DNA from: Ardenticatenales bacterium
GTDB taxonomy: Bacteria > Chloroflexota > Anaerolineae > Promineifilales > UBA4811
Direction of reading: 5' to 3'
Length of the DNA stretch: 6,050 nucleotides
Assembly: GCA_013139935.1 (NCBI GenBank)
Contig: WSZX01000384.1
Location: 1 to 6,050 of the forward strand
This document shows, in pieces, positions 1-6,050 of the stretch. The number at the start of each line of letters is the position of its first letter. Position 1 is the stretch's first letter. Below the pieces are notes generated by a model. It was given only the letters and a program-made list of their open reading frames with translations. It had not been told where the DNA came from and ran no database searches. Made by a program: the position numbers and the translations under genes.

Positions 1-2
1 CG

Positions 3-416
3 GACGACCGGGGCTACTTTCGCGAGGTTCTGCGTGATGATGATGGGTTGCTACGCCGGTTTGGGCAGACATCCATCACCAAGACCTATCCCGGCGTCAT
101 CAAGGCATTTCACTGGCACAAGCTCCAGGATGACATCTGGTATGTGGCCGAAGGAATGGCTCGGGTTGTGCTGTATGACACCCGCTCGGCTTCGCCTACC
201 CACGGCCGAACGCAGGTGATCTATGCCGGTGAGGATAACCCGGTAGCGATCTATATCCCGGTGGGCGTGGCGCATGGATACCAGGTGTTGGGCAATCGGC
301 CAGTGCTATTGTTTTATCACGTTACCCACTCTTACGACGGGGCCGATCCGGACGAAGAGCGCATTCCCTGGGACGATCCAGAGATCGGCTTTGATTGGTC
401 GATCCGGAATCGCTGA
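3..416 (+). CDS. RmlC-like cupin, dTDP-4-dehydrorhamnose 3,5-epimerase family (5' partial)
   Basis: This is the last 137 residues of a gene that begins left of the window; the frame is open from base 3 to the TGA at 414-416. Family members are usually near 180 residues, so roughly 30-45 N-terminal residues are missing. Visible RmlC landmarks, in order, are DDRGYFREV at the left edge, TYPGVIKAFHWHK (its first His is at the place of the catalytic His in the RGLH motif), PVGVAHGYQVL, the strand and loop YHVTHSYDGADPDEERI, and the C-terminal IPWDDPEIGFDW. The true family epimerises C3 and C5 of dTDP-4-keto-6-deoxyglucose in dTDP-rhamnose synthesis. This copy has KAFHWHKLQDDIW instead of the usual RGLHYQ..., so its nucleotide-sugar substrate is uncertain and I give no gene symbol. 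The next gene starts 9 nt downstream in the same frame. No rmlA, rmlB or rmlD is in view. Confidence 0.85.
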   Translation, partial: DDRGYFREVLRDDDGLLRRFGQTSITKTYPGVIKAFHWHKLQDDIWYVAEGMARVVLYDTRSASPTHGRTQVIYAGEDNPVAIYIPVGVAHGYQVLGNRPVLLFYHVTHSYDGADPDEERIPWDDPEIGFDWSIRNR

Positions 417-425
417 CGCTGGCAC

Positions 426-1571
426 ATGGACAGGGGTTCGTTTGCGCTGGCCAGGCATGCCACGACAGAAGGTACCGCACGCTACAGGGAGCGATGTGGT
501 GGCCGAGTGCATGCCGACCATTTCCGGCTCTACAATGATCTCTGGTTTCCGTCAATCGGGATGGGGATCTATCTGGGCAACGGGGAAAGTGACGCCGGAG
601 AGCAGTACAAGGAACTCCTAACGGTCGCTCTGGAGGCGGGCTGCAATCATATCGACACCGCGCTCACCCATCGCAGCCAGCGCAGCGAGCAAGTTGTGGG
701 GCAAGCCCTGGCGGCGGTGTTTGCCAGGGGGCACGTCACACGGGACGAGATCATCGTCTCTGCCCGGGGGGGCTCGGTCGTCTTTGAGGGGGAGTACCCC
801 ACCGACGCTGCCACCTATGTCCGACGGAACCTGATAGAAGCGAAGATGGCGGCGGCCGATGAGTTTGCACAGGGATGGCACCACTGCATGTCTCCCAGAT
901 ACCTGAGGATGCAGTTCCGCCAGAGCCTCACCAACCTGGGATTGGGGGCGTTGGACATTTTCTACTTTCACAACCCCGAGGTGCAGCGGGTGGAGCGGGG
1001 TCCAGAGGTATTCGAGCGCCGGCTGCTGGCGGCCTTTGTAGAGTTGGAGACGCAGATCAGCACCGACCGGCTGGCGAGTTACGGGATATCGACCCAGGAT
1101 GGGTTCCGCGTGCCACCCAGTGACTCGGCGTATCTCTCTCTGTCCCGCCTGGTTGAACTGGCCCGGGATGCCAGCGGCGATAATCACCATTTTCGCTATG
1201 TACACGCACCTCTGAACCTGGCGGAGCGTGAGATCGCCACGTTCAAGAATCAGGTCGTGTCTGGACGAGAAAGGACTCTGCTGGAGGCCGCGCAAGAGCT
1301 GGGGATCGTGGTGATTGGGGGCGAAACATTGTGGCAGGGCCAGCTGACCTTGCACTTGCCAGAGGAGATGCGGGTGGCTGTGCCAGCGGCGCGGACCGAT
1401 GCGCAGGCGGCCATCCAGTGGGCCCGATCGACGCCCGGGCTGGCCTCGTCATTGGTGGCCATGAGCAGCAGAGAGCACATTGAGGAGAACATGGAGGTGG
1501 CCCGCTGGCCAGTGATTCCCCCTGCCGATTTGGCTACCCTGCTGAAGAACCTGACTAGAGGAGCGTCATGA
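426..1571 (+). CDS. Aldo/keto reductase family protein with altered catalytic tetrad
   Basis: A 381-residue protein with the TIM-barrel aldo/keto reductase signature order: SIGMGIYLG (43-51), CNHIDTALTHRSQRSEQ (73-89), DEIIVSARGG (107-116), SLTNLGLGALDIFYFHNPE (167-185), LASYGIST (216-223), HHFRYVHAPLNLAERE (254-269) and the C-terminal RSTPGLASSLVAMS (334-347), the region that usually contacts NADP(H). Family enzymes reduce carbonyls in the cytoplasm with NADPH, using an Asp-Tyr-Lys-His tetrad. Asp77 and His182 are present, but the Tyr position is His82 and the Lys position is Arg114, so normal reductase activity is doubtful. ATG 426 is chosen because it is the only ATG ahead of the conserved HATTEGTARY block (11-20). 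No clear Shine-Dalgarno precedes it, and translation is probably coupled to the cupin gene 9 nt upstream. Its stop overlaps the next start (ATGA). An insert at about residues 117-160 between barrel elements fits a particular bacterial subfamily. The substrate is unknown. Confidence 0.87.
   Translation: MDRGSFALARHATTEGTARYRERCGGRVHADHFRLYNDLWFPSIGMGIYLGNGESDAGEQYKELLTVALEAGCNHIDTALTHRSQRSEQVVGQALAAVFARGHVTRDEIIVSARGGSVVFEGEYPTDAATYVRRNLIEAKMAAADEFAQGWHHCMSPRYLRMQFRQSLTNLGLGALDIFYFHNPEVQRVERGPEVFERRLLAAFVELETQISTDRLASYGISTQDGFRVPPSDSAYLSLSRLVELARDASGDNHHFRYVHAPLNLAEREIATFKNQVVSGRERTLLEAAQELGIVVIGGETLWQGQLTLHLPEEMRVAVPAARTDAQAAIQWARSTPGLASSLVAMSSREHIEENMEVARWPVIPPADLATLLKNLTRGAS
1557..1563 (+). 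promoter_or_regulatory. Ribosome binding site of the first moeA
   Basis: AGAGGAG lies 4 nt before the ATG at 1568, inside the last codons of the reductase gene. It is the clearest Shine-Dalgarno in the window and fixes the moeA start. The spacing is slightly short but acceptable. Together with the ATGA stop/start overlap it supports translational coupling. Confidence 0.65.
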
Positions 1572-2800
1572 GCGTCTTCTTCAACGTGCTGCCCCCGGCC
1601 GAGGCGCGTGCTCTGATGCTTGAGCACATTCGACCACAACGTGAGGCGGAGACAATCCCCACCGCAGAGGCGTTGGACAGGGTCACTGCCTCCTCGCTGG
1701 CTGCACCACACCCGCTGCCGACCTTTCGCCGCAGTTCGATGGACGGATATGCGGTCCGGGCGGCCGATACTTACGGAGCTGGAGGCTCATTGCCGGCCTT
1801 TCTGCGAGTGGTGGGGGAAGTGGAGATGGGTCGGCTGGCCGCGGTGGCGCTGGAATCTGGCGATGCGGCGCTGATTCATACCGGCGGCGAACTGCCGGAG
1901 ACGGCGGATGCGGTGGTGCAGGTAGAGAACACCCTACCGATTGGTGACGAGGAGATTGAGGTCGTCAAGGCGGTGGCGGTTGGTGAGAACGTCATCCAGA
2001 TCGGCGAAGACGTGACGACCGGCGAAGAAATCCTACCTGACGGTCATTGGCTCCGGCCGCAAGACCTGGGCGCCTTGCTGGCGATGGGGATAGTGCAGGT
2101 TCCCGTTGCCCGAAAACCGCGAGTGGCCCTTGTCTCCACCGGCGATGAAGTGGTCCCGCCCGACCAGGAGGTTGGGCCGGGGCAGGTCCGTGACATCAAC
2201 AGTTACACCACTGCTGCTCAGACGCGTCAAGCGGGCGCAGAGCCACTCATTTATGGCATCATTCCAGACGAGTTCGGGGCGCTGGAGGCGGCGGCAACGC
2301 GTGCTATGGAGGAGGCCGATCTCCTGGTCTTTTCGGCCGGTTCGTCGGTGAGTGTGCGAGATGCCACCTCGCGGGTGATCGCAGGATTGGGCGAGCCAGG
2401 CATTCTCTTTCACGGCGTTGCCGTGCGGCCGGGAAAGCCAACCGTCGGCGCGATCGTCAACGGAAAGGCCGCCTTTGGCCTGCCGGGCAATCCGGTGAGT
2501 GCCATGAATCTGTTTGATCTGTTGGTGGTCCCCACGATACACCGGTTGCTGGGCTGCGACAGTCCGCCGCGGCGACCCGTTGTGCGGGCTCGCGTGGCCC
2601 GCAATGTAGCGGCAACTCCTGGTCGAGAAGATCGGGTGGCAGCCAAACTGATCGAACGCGATGGCGAGCTATGGGCGGAACCGATCTTTGGCAAGAGCAA
2701 CTTGATCTATACCCTGGTGCGGGCGGACGGGACCTTTGTCATCCCGCTCGACTCGGCCGGGTTGATGGCGGGTGAGTGGGTAAAGGTACGGCTGGCGTAA
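1568..2800 (+). CDS. moeA: Molybdopterin molybdenumtransferase MoeA (stand-alone copy)
   Basis: A 410-residue protein of normal MoeA length. MoeA hydrolyses adenylylated molybdopterin and inserts molybdenum (or tungsten in some lineages) to make the active cofactor in the cytoplasm. The domain order is complete: MoeA N-terminal region about 8-175, MoCF-binding domain about 183-325, MoeA C-terminal domain about 337-409. Active-site landmarks are SSMDGYAVR with Asp59 (same number as in E. coli), HTGGELP with Thr105, STGDEV with Glu194, IIPDEF with Asp234, SVRDAT with Asp265 and GLPGNPVSA (304-312). Two motifs differ from the usual form: TGGELP for TGAPLP, and SAGSSVSVRD for SGGVSVGxxD; the key Asp is kept. 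The start overlaps the reductase stop by 4 nt and has a good ribosome binding site at 1557-1563. The stop is 1 nt before the next moeA. No mogA/moaB-type adenylyltransferase gene is in the window, so that partner must be encoded elsewhere. Confidence 0.95.
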   Translation: MSVFFNVLPPAEARALMLEHIRPQREAETIPTAEALDRVTASSLAAPHPLPTFRRSSMDGYAVRAADTYGAGGSLPAFLRVVGEVEMGRLAAVALESGDAALIHTGGELPETADAVVQVENTLPIGDEEIEVVKAVAVGENVIQIGEDVTTGEEILPDGHWLRPQDLGALLAMGIVQVPVARKPRVALVSTGDEVVPPDQEVGPGQVRDINSYTTAAQTRQAGAEPLIYGIIPDEFGALEAAATRAMEEADLLVFSAGSSVSVRDATSRVIAGLGEPGILFHGVAVRPGKPTVGAIVNGKAAFGLPGNPVSAMNLFDLLVVPTIHRLLGCDSPPRRPVVRARVARNVAATPGREDRVAAKLIERDGELWAEPIFGKSNLIYTLVRADGTFVIPLDSAGLMAGEWVKVRLA

Positions 2801-2801
2801 G

Positions 2802-4832
2802 ATGAAAGAAGAACGTGACGTGTATCTACATGACATTCCCCTGGATGAAGCCTGGGCACGCTTCACCGGCGCATTGGAGGCGGGCGGGCGGTGGGAACCG
2901 CTCCCTGGCGAATCGATCCCGGTGGCGGATGCGTGTGGGCGCGTGACGGCCGAGCCCGTGTGGGCCCGGATGTCTTCGCCTCACTATCATGCCAGCGCGA
3001 TGGACGGCTATGCGGTTCGTGCCGGGGATACGGCCGGCGCGACCGAAACGCGGCCTGTTCAGTTGCAGTTGGTGGGCTCGGTAACCGGTCAGGGTGAGGA
3101 AGACGTGGCGCGGCCGGCACAAGCGGTGAACACCGGGGCGCCGCTGCCCCTCTGGGCGGATGCGATCATCATGGTGGAGGACGCCCAGTTGCTGGATGAT
3201 GAGGACAGGCCAAGATCCAGCCTTGAGCGTCCCACCTGCAGGATCGAAATCCGCGCCTCGGTGGCTAGATGGCAGCACGTCCGGCCGATGGGGGAGGATA
3301 TGGTGGCGACCGAGCTGGTCCTGCCGGCCAATCACGTTCTGCGCCCGGTGGACCTGGGTGCCATCGCCGGGTCGGGCCATTCCACCGTCTGCGTGCGGCG
3401 CAAGCCAAGGGTGGCGATTATTCCCACCGGCAGCGAGTTGGTCCCGGTCGACCGGGAAGAGCCCGTCAGGCCGGGCGAGATCGTCGAGTACAACAGCATG
3501 GTGCTGGCGGCGCAGGTGGAGGGGTGGGGCGGACAGGTGACGCGTTGGCCTATCGTGGCCGACTGCTTTGACGACATCCGCGCGGCTGTGAGGGAGGCGG
3601 CCGGGACGCACGACCTGGTGCTGGTCAATGCCGGTTCCAGCGCGGGGACGGAGGACTATACAGCGCCGGTGGTGGCCGATCTGGGCAAAGTGCTGGTGCA
3701 CGGCGTCGCCGTGCGGCCGGGACATCCGGTGATACTGGGCGTGATAGGGAACCATGGGAAAGCGGGGAATCAGGTTCCAGTTGTCGGAGTCCCAGGGTAC
3801 CCGGTCAGCGCTGCTCTGACCGGTGAGATCCTGGTTGAGCCACTACTGGCGCGCTGGCTGGGGCGGCCGTCCGAGCCGCGGCCGACTATCGAGGCCGCTA
3901 TCTCACGTCAGGTACTCTCTCCGATGGGGGACGACGAGTTCCTGCGGGTTGCGGTGGGCCAGGTGGGCAAGCGTGTGGTGGCGACGCCGCTGGGGCGCGG
4001 TGCAGGCACGATCAGTTCGCTGGTGAGAGCGGATGGAATCGTGCTGATTCCGCGGTTCTCTGAAGGGTTGCAGGCGGGTGAGATCGTCACAGTGAAGCTT
4101 TACCGCTCTTCCCGATCCATCGCCAACAGTGTGGTGGCAGTTGGGAGCCATGACTTGACGGTTGACCTCCTGGCCCAGTTTCTAGCCGAGCGCGCGCCTG
4201 GAATGCGGCTGACAAGCGCCAATGTCGGCAGTCTGGGCGGGTTGATGGCGCTACGGCGCGGTGAGGCGCACGTGGCCGGCTGCCATCTTCTCGATCCAGA
4301 GACGGGAGAGTACAATCGGGCATACGTCAGCCGGTACCTTCCGGGCCGGGAGGTGGTGCTGGTGACGCTGGTTGAGCGCGAGCAAGGTTTCATGGTCCCG
4401 GCGGGCAATCCGGCCGGGCTCTCTGGGTGGGATGACCTGCAGCAGGGCGAGCTGCGCTACGTCAACCGGCAGCGCGGAGCGGGAACGCGGGTGCTGCTGG
4501 ACTATGAGTTGGCGCGACGAGGAATCGCCGGGGATTCAGTTGCGGGCTATGAGCGCCAAGAGTACACGCATCTGGCGGTGGCGGCGGCCATCGCCTCCGG
4601 CACGGCCGATTATGGGCTGGGAATCCGCGCTGCGGCGAGTGCGCTGGGGCTGGATTTCGTGACGCTGGCCTTTGAGCGGTATGATCTGGCGATCCCACGC
4701 GAGCATTACGAGAGCGATCTATTGCGGCCGCTGCTGGAATTGCTGTCCGACGAGGCTTTCCGAGCGGCGGTCCTGGCGCTGCCGGGCTATGATGCCGGTC
4801 GCATGGGGGAAACGCGGATCGTCAAGAGCTAG
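2802..4832 (+). CDS. MoeA fused to a C-terminal PBP-like domain (molybdopterin biosynthesis protein)
   Basis: A 676-residue protein, about 250 longer than ordinary MoeA. Residues 10-434 are a full MoeA: SAMDGYAVR with Asp68, NTGAPLP with Thr111, PTGSEL with Glu212, Asp254 in IVADCF, AGTEDYT with Asp285, and GVPGYPVSA (329-337), where Tyr replaces the usual Asn of GNPVSA. A MoeA C-terminal domain spans about 360-434. Residues about 440-676 resemble the PBP_like family (PF12727, periplasmic-binding-protein fold related to ModA and ModE-associated domains), with VGSHDLTVDLLAQFL (447-461), NVGSLGGLMALRRGEAHVAG (474-493), RYVNRQRGAGTRVLLDYEL (552-570) and an EYTHLAVAAAIASGTADYGLG stretch (587-607). 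There is no signal peptide or membrane segment, so the domain is cytoplasmic. Similar fusions are known in archaea and some bacteria. The likely role is metal insertion into the cofactor, with the extra domain perhaps binding molybdate, tungstate or another ligand (inference). ATG 2802 lies 1 nt after the upstream stop with only a weak ribosome binding site, so reinitiation is likely. Confidence 0.94.
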   Translation: MKEERDVYLHDIPLDEAWARFTGALEAGGRWEPLPGESIPVADACGRVTAEPVWARMSSPHYHASAMDGYAVRAGDTAGATETRPVQLQLVGSVTGQGEEDVARPAQAVNTGAPLPLWADAIIMVEDAQLLDDEDRPRSSLERPTCRIEIRASVARWQHVRPMGEDMVATELVLPANHVLRPVDLGAIAGSGHSTVCVRRKPRVAIIPTGSELVPVDREEPVRPGEIVEYNSMVLAAQVEGWGGQVTRWPIVADCFDDIRAAVREAAGTHDLVLVNAGSSAGTEDYTAPVVADLGKVLVHGVAVRPGHPVILGVIGNHGKAGNQVPVVGVPGYPVSAALTGEILVEPLLARWLGRPSEPRPTIEAAISRQVLSPMGDDEFLRVAVGQVGKRVVATPLGRGAGTISSLVRADGIVLIPRFSEGLQAGEIVTVKLYRSSRSIANSVVAVGSHDLTVDLLAQFLAERAPGMRLTSANVGSLGGLMALRRGEAHVAGCHLLDPETGEYNRAYVSRYLPGREVVLVTLVEREQGFMVPAGNPAGLSGWDDLQQGELRYVNRQRGAGTRVLLDYELARRGIAGDSVAGYERQEYTHLAVAAAIASGTADYGLGIRAAASALGLDFVTLAFERYDLAIPREHYESDLLRPLLELLSDEAFRAAVLALPGYDAGRMGETRIVKS

Positions 4833-4940
4833 TGCGCCGGCGCCTCTTTGCCCGGATACGGTCCGGTGGGTTCCGGCCGCCGTTCTCCAAGCGCCGCGAG
4901 GGTCCGCTTTCGGCAGGGGCGGTCCGGCCATCTGATGCCC
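4833..4940. other. Convergent intergenic spacer without a clear terminator
   Basis: These 108 nt separate the end of the moeA operon from the end of the MFS gene. I find no GC hairpin followed by a T-run on either strand. A perfect 10-nt palindrome, GCGCCGGCGC, sits at 4834-4843 directly after the moeA stop, but it has no loop. GGTCCG occurs three times (4860, 4901, 4921), which is weak evidence in GC-rich DNA. Termination here may be Rho-dependent or use an imperfect structure. Confidence 0.5.
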
Positions 4941-6050
4941 CTATTCCGGTTCCCTGATTCCGGGGCGCGCGTCAGTCCTGGCAAACAGTAGATGGACAGT
5001 GGCAGCGCCGATGACATACGCGGCCGTGGTCACCAGGAAAATGGGGCCGAATCCGACTCTCATCTGCATCAAGCCACTCAGATACGGACCCACGCTCCAG
5101 CCGATGTTCCACCCCATTCCGAGCAGGCTACTCACACGGGCGCGCGAGGCCTCATCTACTTGCTCCATGGCAAAGGCGGAGTAGAGCGGATTCCCCATGT
5201 TCATCAGGGCTGCGCGGACCCAAAAGGCGGTCACCGCCACGCCCAACCACGGTGAGAAGCCGAGGGCCAGCAGAAATGGGATGGAGGCTAGCTGGGAGAA
5301 CACTATTGCTCGCACATGACCCATTCGCCGGGCAAGCAGTGGCGCCGACAGCGTTGCCACGCCGGTCATGATGGAGGAGATGGAGAACACGGTGCCCAGC
5401 GCTGCGTCAGGAATCGCAAACTTTTCTTTAAAGAACACGTTGAGGTAGGGGATCAACAGGCCGGCGCCGATGGAGATGATCGCATTGGGGAGTAGCAGCT
5501 TGCCCACCAGGCCAAAAGGGATACCGGTCGAGGGGTTGGGGCCGGGTTCAGGCGAGGCCGGTTTCTTGCGCTCTGCCTCGCGCATCCGGCTCAATGGAAT
5601 CAGGGCAGCCAAGTTGAGAGCGAACACTGTCCAGAGAACTCCCTGGTAAGAAGTTACGCTTTCGGCCTCTGCCGCCAGCAGGTGAGCAAAGAGCGTAGGC
5701 AGGAAACCACCGACGAGATTGCCCACGAATCCGGCCAGAGTTCGAAGGCCAAAATGGGTGCTGAACAGCGAGGTGCGATCCTCGGCGGTGCTGTTCTCCG
5801 CCAGAAAGGGAGCGCTGCTGACCATTACCAGGGTCCGGCCGCAGCCAGAGAGGGCCGCGGCCGCGCACAGCCCCACCTTGTTGGTGAGGAGGATCACGCC
5901 GACCAGGGCCAGAGAGGAAAGAAGGGTTCCCCAGATCATTGCCGATCGCCGGCCGAAGCGATCGGAGAGTGCGCCAGAGGGGAAGGCGAATACGAGCCCG
6001 ACAAAGGCAGGGATGGCGGTAAGCAGACCCAGGAAATCCTTGTCAAAACC
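4941..6050 (-). CDS. Major facilitator superfamily (MFS) transporter, 5' partial
   Basis: Read on the - strand, the frame is open from the right edge to a TAG at 4941-4943, giving 369 visible residues. The ATG at 5937-5939 is not the start: the same frame continues upstream and encodes GALSDRFGRR (5946-5975), the MFS motif A between transmembrane helices 2 and 3, preceded by a hydrophobic helix. Only the first helix and part of the second should be missing (about 30-50 residues). Numbered from the right edge, the protein shows hydrophobic helices in two halves separated by a charged, Pro-rich cytoplasmic loop (about 154-177, with SRMREAERKKP), a degenerate second motif A at about 236-250 (APLLARRMGHVRA), and FAMEQVDEASRARVSSL at about 292-308, a segment common in MFS exporters. 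It should act in the inner membrane as a proton-coupled or facilitated carrier; the substrate is unknown. It converges on the moeA operon and is probably regulated separately. It may be a drug or metabolite exporter. Confidence 0.92.
   Translation of the reverse strand, partial: GFDKDFLGLLTAIPAFVGLVFAFPSGALSDRFGRRSAMIWGTLLSSLALVGVILLTNKVGLCAAAALSGCGRTLVMVSSAPFLAENSTAEDRTSLFSTHFGLRTLAGFVGNLVGGFLPTLFAHLLAAEAESVTSYQGVLWTVFALNLAALIPLSRMREAERKKPASPEPGPNPSTGIPFGLVGKLLLPNAIISIGAGLLIPYLNVFFKEKFAIPDAALGTVFSISSIMTGVATLSAPLLARRMGHVRAIVFSQLASIPFLLALGFSPWLGVAVTAFWVRAALMNMGNPLYSAFAMEQVDEASRARVSSLLGMGWNIGWSVGPYLSGLMQMRVGFGPIFLVTTAAYVIGAATVHLLFARTDARPGIREPE

Noticed and set aside
48..50. TTG as the start codon of the cupin gene
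   Set aside because: The conserved DDRGYFREV segment lies upstream in the same frame from base 3, so the true start is left of the window.
766..772. Run of seven G as a possible frameshift or slippage site in the reductase gene
   Set aside because: AKR motifs lie in the same frame on both sides of the run, so no frameshift is needed or visible.
618..1355. A 245-codon open frame on the - strand opposite the reductase gene
   Set aside because: The translation is rich in Arg, His, Pro and Gln with no recognisable motif, and the + strand gene has clear AKR motifs across the whole span. It is a GC-driven shadow.
2033..2542. A 169-codon open frame on the - strand inside the first moeA
   Set aside because: No family resemblance, and it lies fully within conserved MoeA coding sequence.
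2820..2822. GTG as an alternative start of the second moeA
   Set aside because: It would still include the conserved YLHDIPLDEA start of the domain, but ATG 2802 gives the tight spacing to the upstream stop expected for coupling, and no better ribosome binding site favours the GTG. It cannot be fully excluded.
2826..3755. A 309-codon open frame on the - strand opposite the second moeA
   Set aside because: The translation is His/Arg/Pro-rich and low in hydrophobic core residues, and the opposing MoeA is unambiguous.
4860..4927. Three GGTCCG copies in the convergent spacer as a repeat array
   Set aside because: Spacing is irregular, flanks do not match, and a 6-mer of this composition is expected often in GC-rich DNA.
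5937..5939. ATG as the start of the MFS gene
   Set aside because: The same frame continues to the right edge and encodes MFS motif A and a preceding helix, so this is an internal Met.

Overview
The window is GC-rich bacterial DNA with dense coding. The gene repertoire suggests Chloroflexota, possibly Anaerolineae-like: an aldo/keto reductase of the 'ATxEGTARY...HFR' type, an archaeal-like MoeA, and a MoeA fused to a periplasmic-binding-protein-like domain. This placement rests on remembered family resemblance, not on a search, so it is moderate at best.

Positions 3-4832 hold four genes on the + strand packed as one apparent operon: the 3' part of an RmlC-like cupin (sugar epimerase family), a divergent aldo/keto reductase, a stand-alone molybdopterin molybdenumtransferase MoeA, and a second, longer MoeA with a C-terminal PBP-like domain. 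Junctions are 9 nt, a 4-nt ATGA overlap, and 1 nt, so translational coupling is likely. The promoter lies left of the window. After a 108-nt convergent spacer (4833-4940) an MFS transporter is encoded on the - strand. It runs off the right edge, so its N-terminus and promoter are outside the window.

Functionally there are two themes. The two moeA genes act at the last step of molybdenum (or tungsten) cofactor assembly, inserting the metal into adenylylated molybdopterin. Both keep the MoeA active-site residues I could locate, so neither looks like a dead copy. The fused PBP-like domain has no signal peptide and should be cytoplasmic, where it might bind an oxyanion or another small ligand; that role is inference. 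The cupin and the reductase resemble sugar- or small-molecule-modifying enzymes and have no obvious molybdenum role. The reductase lacks two of the four residues of the classical catalytic tetrad, which makes it the most unusual protein here. The MFS transporter is convergent and probably a separate unit. I see no RNA genes, insertion sequences, CRISPR arrays, or convincing terminators, and no stretch over 300 bases without a gene.
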